From: an uncultured Verrucomicrobia subdivision 3 bacterium
GTDB taxonomy: Bacteria; Verrucomicrobiota; Verrucomicrobiia; Limisphaerales; UBA11358
NCBI GenBank assembly: GCA_903822015.1
Contig: CAIJNQ010000052.1
Span: forward strand, 1 to 37,269
Length of the DNA: 37,269 nucleotides
Reading direction: 5' to 3'
Both the position numbers and the translations under genes were made by a program. The notes under the pieces are model-generated. The model did not search any database, was not told the DNA's origin, and saw only the letters and a list, made by a program, of their open reading frames with translations. Shown here piece after piece: positions 33,000 to 37,269 of the stretch (the stretch's first letter is position 1; each line of letters opens with the position of its first letter).

Positions 33000-34118
33000 T
33001 TAAAAGTCAAACATCAGCATGAGGTAGGCGCCGAAGAGCAGCAGGTGAACGCAGCCGAGCAGCACGTTGGTGCGCGGCAGGGAAAAAGTCAGGATGCTCG
33101 TCAGCAGCGTGAGCACCAGCATCACCGCGCCCACCGCATCCACGCCCAGCACGAGCGTCCGGCCGGAGGCCAGCGAAACCGCGATCACCAGCGGAATGGT
33201 CAGTCCGATGGACGCCAGCACCGAGCCGAGCAGGATGTTCACCGAACGCTGCAGCCGGTCGGCCAGCGCCGCGCGGATGGCCGCGATGGATTCCGGCGTC
33301 AGCACCAGCAGCGCCATAATGAACCCGCCGAGCGCGGGCGGTGCGCCCAGTTTGATCACGATGGCGTCCAGCGGCGCGGCCATCTGCTTGGCCAGCAGCA
33401 CCAGCGGCAAACCGTAAAACCCCAGCATCACCGCGTGATAAACGGTCGGTCGCGCCGAGTGTTGCGCCGGATCCGGTACCGCCTCCTCGGCCGCTTCCGC
33501 GGGGGCCATGAAGAAACCCCGATGCCGGTAGTTTTGGACAAACAGGAAAACCCCATAGATGCCTAGGGACATGATGGAGAGAAACACCATTTGAAATTTC
33601 GAAAGCGTCGGACCTTCCGTGGCGTGCGTGAAATTCGGGAGGATCAGCCCAAGCACCGTGAGCGGCAGAATCATCACCAGAAAAGCATTTGCACTCTGCA
33701 GATTGAAGCGCTGTTCGTGATGACGCAGGCCGCCGAGCAGCAGGGCCAGCCCCAGAAATCCATTCAGCACCAGCATCACCACGGCGAACATCGTGTCGCG
33801 CGCGAGTGCCGGTTTTTCCGTGCCGGTGGACATCACAAACGCCACCATCGTCACCTCGAGACCGGTGATGGCCAGCGTCAGCAGCAGTGTGCCCGCCGGT
33901 TCGCCCAGCCGGTGCGCAAGCACCTCCGCATGGCGCACGATGGCGATAGCCGACGCCAGGATGACGCTGCAAATGATGGTGAGCAGAAGGATCAGCAACG
34001 CCGGCTGGTCCAGCGCGGTGGCAATCCTACCTTTGCCCAGCAGCAACAGGGTCAGCGTTAAGACGGCCACGACGAGCGGCCATTCGCGCCACCACGATTC
34101 TCGGATTGCAAATTTCAC
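33000..34118 (-). CDS. ChaA-type calcium (or sodium/potassium)/proton antiporter
   Basis: The 372-residue inner-membrane protein belongs to the cation/Ca2+ exchanger superfamily, ChaA branch. About eleven helices are predicted in two homologous halves. The first conserved alpha repeat is AHRLGEPAGTLLLTLAITGLEVTMVAFVM, with the key Glu residues in GEP and LEVT. The second is APPALGGFIMALLVLTPESIAAIRAALADRLQRSVNILLGSVLASIGLTIPLV, with Glu in TPES. These match ChaA and y4hA-like antiporters that expel Ca2+, Na+ or K+ in exchange for protons. The start is a GTG at 34118 and no Shine-Dalgarno sequence is evident. It converges on the GNAT gene with 33 nt between stops. Confidence 0.9.
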   Translation of the reverse strand: MKFAIRESWWREWPLVVAVLTLTLLLLGKGRIATALDQPALLILLLTIICSVILASAIAIVRHAEVLAHRLGEPAGTLLLTLAITGLEVTMVAFVMSTGTEKPALARDTMFAVVMLVLNGFLGLALLLGGLRHHEQRFNLQSANAFLVMILPLTVLGLILPNFTHATEGPTLSKFQMVFLSIMSLGIYGVFLFVQNYRHRGFFMAPAEAAEEAVPDPAQHSARPTVYHAVMLGFYGLPLVLLAKQMAAPLDAIVIKLGAPPALGGFIMALLVLTPESIAAIRAALADRLQRSVNILLGSVLASIGLTIPLVIAVSLASGRTLVLGVDAVGAVMLVLTLLTSILTFSLPRTNVLLGCVHLLLFGAYLMLMFDF

Positions 34119-34232
34119 GCGGAAGTCTTGCCGTGATCCGTCATCAGCGCAAGTCCTGCGTCCGGATTCGGGAAATCCCCTGCGCGGTCAACAGCCGGGC
34201 TCGCTGGCCTGATCCGTGCACCCTACGCCGCC

Positions 34233-35006
34233 TTACGGTGCCTGCTCTAACAATTTGACAAGTTCCTGCGGGTGGGAACGATGAACATTATGGTCGCCTT
34301 CCATGATGAGCGTGCTCCATCCGCGTGCCTTGGCGCGCTGGTAATAGGGATAGAATTCGTCCTGCTCCGGCGTTTTGCCGGGATCCACAGTCAGAATGTA
34401 GGTGGTGGAAATTTTTCGGGCGACAATCTGATTGGTCAACTTGATGGGCTGACTGAAGGTTTCGGCCGGCATCAACACATCATGCGGCAGCGGGGTATTA
34501 TTCGTGACCCAAAATGGAACCAGATAGCCATCCTTGATGACCCTGACGGTTTCTTTAGCCATGAGGGAATCCGAATGCTCGCCGTTTTCGGGCAGCTTGG
34601 CATCCACATAAACCAGATGCCGGATCCGGCCGGGAATCCGGTCGGCCACCCCGGTGATGACCATGCCGCCGTAGCTGTGTCCGACCAGAACGACATTGTA
34701 CAGGTCTTCCCACAGAACGACATTGACGATGTCCTGAATGTGCGTGTCGAGATCAATGTTGGTGGTGCCAAGATTGGAATGTTCACCCAGCCCGGTGAGG
34801 GTGGGTCGATAGACAGTATTGCCGCCCGCAGTGAGCAAATGATCCACGTGCTTCCAATCCCACCCGCCGCCCCACGCGCCATGCACGATGAGGAAGGTTA
34901 AAGTTCGGCTATTTTCCGCCGGGGATGACGCGGGTGAATTGGTTTCGCTTCCGGCAAACGCATTGAAACAGGCCAGTGTCAGTCCGAAGAGAAGAAACTT
35001 TTTCAT
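34233..35006 (-). CDS. Secreted alpha/beta hydrolase (esterase-like)
   Basis: The 257-residue product has a signal peptide (about 1-19, FLLFGLTLACFNAFA). An alpha/beta-hydrolase domain follows. The oxyanion block is FLIVHGAWGGGWDWKHV. Then RPTLTGLGEHSNLG precedes the nucleophile elbow VLVGHSYGGMV with Ser111, then HLVYVDAKLPENGEHS. A C-terminal His (239 or 242) lies in MEGDHNVHRSHPQEL. The 'HGAW.ggW.W' and 'tGlGerSHl' features are those of the salicylate-esterase/hydroxynitrile-lyase-like group common in bacteria; those relatives hydrolyse small esters. The ATG at 35006 starts the signal peptide; a frame to 35039 adds residues that do not fit. It appears to be transcribed alone. Confidence 0.88.
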   Translation of the reverse strand: MKKFLLFGLTLACFNAFAGSETNSPASSPAENSRTLTFLIVHGAWGGGWDWKHVDHLLTAGGNTVYRPTLTGLGEHSNLGTTNIDLDTHIQDIVNVVLWEDLYNVVLVGHSYGGMVITGVADRIPGRIRHLVYVDAKLPENGEHSDSLMAKETVRVIKDGYLVPFWVTNNTPLPHDVLMPAETFSQPIKLTNQIVARKISTTYILTVDPGKTPEQDEFYPYYQRAKARGWSTLIMEGDHNVHRSHPQELVKLLEQAP

Positions 35007-35283
35007 GTCTGCCAGCGGGTGTGAAGCGTATGCTGGCAAAGCGTCATTCCCTGTGCAAGGCTAGAGTGTCTTTCCCGGCAGGAATTCACTGGGCCCGGCC
35101 GATAACGATATGGGCCTGTCTCAAACCAACCGCTGTCGCTGCCAGAAGCAGCGCGCTGCTCATCACCGGCAACACCGTATCGCCGCTCAACCACCACCGG
35201 AGATTACATAAAGTGTCTTCATTATGTGCACTTCAACACACACTAACCAGCATTGTTAAGGCCGGCAGTTTGTGGAAACAGTC

Positions 35284-35937
35284 CTAATCCATCGGCCGAG
35301 CGCCGCCGCTGGCCGTCGGTGGCGAGCCTGTTTCCGGCTTGCTCGCCGGCGGCAAATCCGCCGCGACTAGATTCTTGAGCTGCTCGCCGGTGAGCAGTTG
35401 GAGGGGGTGCTGCTTGACGAAATTCCGCGTCCCTTCATCGGGCTTGCCGGCGACGACGAGAAACGCAATATCCGCGCGGACTTTTTGGCGGTTGCCCTCG
35501 GTGGTTTGGGCATGGGGCAGATCTATGACCGGGTCTTTCCAGTTGGCGGTTTCAAACACCACCGTGCGGCCGGATTTAACTGCACGCACGCCAAATCCCA
35601 GTTCAATTTCAAGCGCATTGGTGGCTTCAATCTGATATTCCTGTTTTTGAATCGCCCGGGAAAGGGTCAGGTTAAGCTGTTCGGTTGGAATGCCCTGAAC
35701 CCAATGAAGCGGGTCAATCGATAGCGAACCACCCTTCCGGAAACGGCTGACTTCCAGCCCCGCCAACGTCATGGTCGTGGCGAAACAACCGCCTTGGGCA
35801 TTTCCAATGATCGTGCTGCTGGCACCCCAGGTGAGGATGGCAACGCTGTAAAGGGTGACCCAACCGCTGATACCCAGCCCGACCAGTTGCCAGGATTTGA
35901 TTCGGCTGAGCAAAGGGGCAGAAACAGATGAGGACAT
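35284..35937 (-). CDS. Membrane-anchored protein with degenerate Mrr-like (restriction-endonuclease-fold) domain
   Basis: The 217-residue product has one N-terminal helix (about 13-38, WQLVGLGISGWVTLYSVAILTWG). It then has a region IIGNAQGGCFATTMTLAGLEVSRFRKGG and a C-terminal domain (about 85-190). That domain follows the order of Mrr-type PD-(D/E)XK folds: a helix (LNLTLSRAIQKQEYQIEAT), strands LEIELGFGVRAVKSGRTVVFETANW, then RADIAFLVVAGKPDEGTRNFVKQHPLQLLTGEQLKNLV. The last block matches the 'vvvs.g.ft..ar.fa....i.Ll.g.eL..Lv' tail of Mrr proteins. The expected catalytic D-(D/E)-x-K is replaced (VVFETANW lacks the Lys), so nuclease activity is unlikely. The C-terminus is Pro/Gly/Ser-rich. 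The ATG at 35937 is chosen; the frame open to 36126 upstream does not look coding. Confidence 0.6.
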   Translation of the reverse strand: MSSSVSAPLLSRIKSWQLVGLGISGWVTLYSVAILTWGASSTIIGNAQGGCFATTMTLAGLEVSRFRKGGSLSIDPLHWVQGIPTEQLNLTLSRAIQKQEYQIEATNALEIELGFGVRAVKSGRTVVFETANWKDPVIDLPHAQTTEGNRQKVRADIAFLVVAGKPDEGTRNFVKQHPLQLLTGEQLKNLVAADLPPASKPETGSPPTASGGARPMD

Positions 35938-36272
35938 ATAAAAAAACGAATTTTTACTGCAGACGACTATTTTAAAGCATATGCCGGGCCAGTTCGATGA
36001 TTTTTTGGATTGGGTATGAGCCAAACCGAAGGAAAGATGTATCCAACCGTGTATTAGATGGAAAAGGCCGAAGCGAGGAGGCAAAAGCACCCGTCCGACA
36101 GTTTGATTGATCCCGTTGTCGCCCAAACCGGATCGCCATCGCTCGAAGTATTAATCGCACTTTGAATAACTGAGAATGCCGTGCTCCAGCCGATGTAAAA
36201 CATCATGGGATAGGTACCGTTCTTGTCCGAACACAACACCGCATCCCTTTACGATCAGGCTTGATGCCTGCC
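35938..36272. other. Intergenic region with no supported gene
   Basis: About 335 nt separate uvrB from the Mrr-like membrane protein gene. A minus-strand open frame of 61 codons (36054-36239, start MLCSDKNGTYPMMFYIGW) has an unconvincing composition and no ribosome-binding site; it may be a gene remnant. The hairpin at 36256-36270 belongs to the uvrB 3' end. Confidence 0.4.
36256..36270. repeat. Short perfect hairpin directly after uvrB, possible dispersed-repeat fragment
   Basis: CAGGC and GCCTG (five-base arms, five-nt loop) begin 3 nt past the uvrB stop. There is no T-tract, so it is not a classic intrinsic terminator. The surrounding GGGCAGGCATCAAGCCTG resembles short dispersed repeats I have seen in Verrucomicrobia intergenic DNA, but I cannot confirm this here. 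Confidence 0.3.
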
Positions 36273-37269
36273 CTACATTCTGGCCCGTTTCGATTTCCGA
36301 TAGCTCACCGGCTTGGCCTTATCTTCAGGCCGGCCGCCGTCCACAATGCGCTTTAGCTCCTTGATCTGGTCGCGGAGCAATGCGGCTTTTTCAAACTGCA
36401 AGTCCTCCGCGGCTTTGAGCATTTCGCTCTCCAGCTCCCGGATGGTCTCGGTTACGTCCCCGTCCATTTTGGCATCGTGCAAAACCGCGTCGGCCTCCTC
36501 GCGCGTGGCCCGGTAAACCGCCAGGCTGTCCTCAACGGCGCGGACAACGCTGCGCGGCGTGATCTTGTGCTCAAGGTTATAGGCAATCTGCCGGCTGCGG
36601 CGGTATTCGGTCACGGCAAGGAATTTCCGGATGCTGTCGGTCATGACATCGGCATACAAAATCACCTCGCCGTTCAGATGGCGCGCCGCCCGGCCGGCGG
36701 TTTGGATCAAACTCGTTTCGCTGCGGAGAAAGCCCTCCTTGTCGGCGTCTAATATCGCCACGAGCGAAACTTCCGGCAAATCGAGTCCTTCGCGCAGCAA
36801 ATTAATGCCGACCAGCACGTCGAATTCACCTTTGCGCAGTGAACGCAAAATTTCCACGCGTTCGATGGCGTCGATTTCGCTGTGCAGATATTGCACCCGG
36901 ATGCCCATGTCGCGCAGATAATCCGTGAGTTCCTCCGCCGTGCGCTTGGTCAGGGTCGTGACCAGCGTGCGTTCTTTTTTGTCGCCGCGCTGGCGGACCT
37001 CTTCCATCAGATCGTCAATCTGGCCTTTGAGCGGCTTGAGCGTCACCTTCGGATCAATGAGTCCCGTGGGCCGGACAACCAGTTCCACCACGCCGGGAAT
37101 GGATCGATTGGGCAAAGCTTCAGATGAGCCATCGATTTCAGCCCGCGGGGACGCTCGCCCCACCAAAGCGCTTTGCCGCGACCATTCGATTTCGCGCGGC
37201 GATGGCGTCGCGCTGACGTAAATCGTCTGGTTTTGCATGGACTGGAATTCCAGGAAATTCATCGGCCGA
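36273..37269 (-). CDS. uvrB: Excinuclease ABC subunit B, C-terminal part (partial, 5' end outside window)
   Basis: UvrB verifies DNA damage and recruits UvrC in nucleotide excision repair. This fragment covers the second half. It contains helicase motif [26 protein letters not shown] and [14 protein letters not shown]. Then come [16 protein letters not shown], the motif V region [21 protein letters not shown], the motif VI region [15 protein letters not shown], and KITPRSV. The UvrC-binding UVR domain ([20 protein letters not shown]) is followed by a basic tail ending [10 protein letters not shown]. The frame remains open to the window edge at 37269. An unusual insertion of about 25 residues sits between REIEWSRQ and [12 protein letters not shown]; it coincides with a palindromic DNA element (37111-37177). 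The reading frame is kept, so the protein is probably functional. Confidence 0.95.
   Translation of the reverse strand, partial: RPMNFLEFQSMQNQTIYVSATPSPREIEWSRQSALVGRASPRAEIDGSSEALPNRSIPGVVELVVRPTGLIDPKVTLKPLKGQIDDLMEEVRQRGDKKERTLVTTLTKRTAEELTDYLRDMGIRVQYLHSEIDAIERVEILRSLRKGEFDVLVGINLLREGLDLPEVSLVAILDADKEGFLRSETSLIQTAGRAARHLNGEVILYADVMTDSIRKFLAVTEYRRSRQIAYNLEHKITPRSVVRAVEDSLAVYRATREEADAVLHDAKMDGDVTETIRELESEMLKAAEDLQFEKAALLRDQIKELKRIVDGGRPEDKAKPVSYRKSKRARM
37108..37180. repeat. Palindromic element inserted in frame within uvrB
   Basis: GGCAAAGC (37111-37118) and its exact complement GCTTTGCC (37170-37177) bracket about 51 nt that include the inner palindromes CCCGCGGG (37142-37149) and AAAGCGCTTT (37165-37174). 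The segment coincides with residues absent from ordinary UvrB, encoding [18 protein letters not shown] on the minus strand. Confidence 0.65.

Noticed and set aside
33007-33972. Minus-strand 321-codon frame overlapping the antiporter gene
   Set aside because: Same strand but another frame of the ChaA-like gene; very rich in Gly, Arg, His and Ala with no recognisable pattern, while the antiporter frame has both conserved alpha repeats.
35040-35283. Minus-strand hydrophobic frame (WWLSGDTVLPVMSSALLLAATAV...) between the Mrr-like and hydrolase genes
   Set aside because: About 40 codons, no start codon with ribosome-binding site and no recognised family; could be a remnant but is not supportable as a gene.

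Overview
The window looks like ordinary chromosome from a Verrucomicrobiota bacterium, probably of the Pedosphaera/Limisphaera branch. Four things point there. A 51-residue protein at 5025-5180 matches the small basic protein family shared by Chlamydiae and Verrucomicrobia. Lysine synthesis uses DapL. A large secreted protein ends in the FYR-type C-terminal segment common in this phylum. uvrB appears to carry an in-frame dispersed palindromic element of a kind I associate with these genomes. I see no tRNA, rRNA, CRISPR array, insertion sequence or prophage. Most genes lie on the minus strand.

Layout. 1-1714: 5' end of a LolC/E-type lipoprotein-release permease and a membrane protein. 1731-5250: small basic protein, then a tightly packed run rluB - SH3 protein - folD - unknown protein, closed by an intrinsic terminator. 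5260-7406: dapL overlapping a secreted protein. 7473-9740: a nucleotide salvage run of dimeric dUTPase, hypoxanthine phosphoribosyltransferase and concentrative nucleoside transporter. 9862-11915 (plus strand): ExbB, ExbD, TonB-like protein and a zinc-ribbon membrane protein with overlapping ends. 11912-17655 (minus): guaB, galE, a lipoprotein, a TM2 protein, an MnmC-like methyltransferase, and a class V aminotransferase with a perfect CRP-type palindrome just upstream and a strong terminator.

17737-25101 holds the most unusual unit. It is a five-gene minus-strand operon: secreted protein with a small N-terminal beta domain, DUF4105 (Lnb-like) membrane protein, alpha/beta-hydrolase lipoprotein, membrane Ser/Thr kinase with an extracytoplasmic Cache-like sensor, and a DUF481 outer-membrane barrel that carries a similar N-terminal beta domain. 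Every product is predicted to sit in or face the envelope, which suggests an envelope-sensing or lipid-handling system. The function is inferred only.

25322-32154 is a stretch of envelope and secreted proteins: a DUF2959-like lipoprotein, an outer-membrane barrel, a lipoprotein, a frameshifted four-TM gene, an SGNH hydrolase and an 876-residue Ig-like/Cna-B-like secreted protein. 32493-37269: a GNAT acetyltransferase, a ChaA-type cation/proton antiporter, a secreted alpha/beta hydrolase, a membrane protein with a degenerate Mrr-like domain, and the 3' part of uvrB, cut by the window edge.
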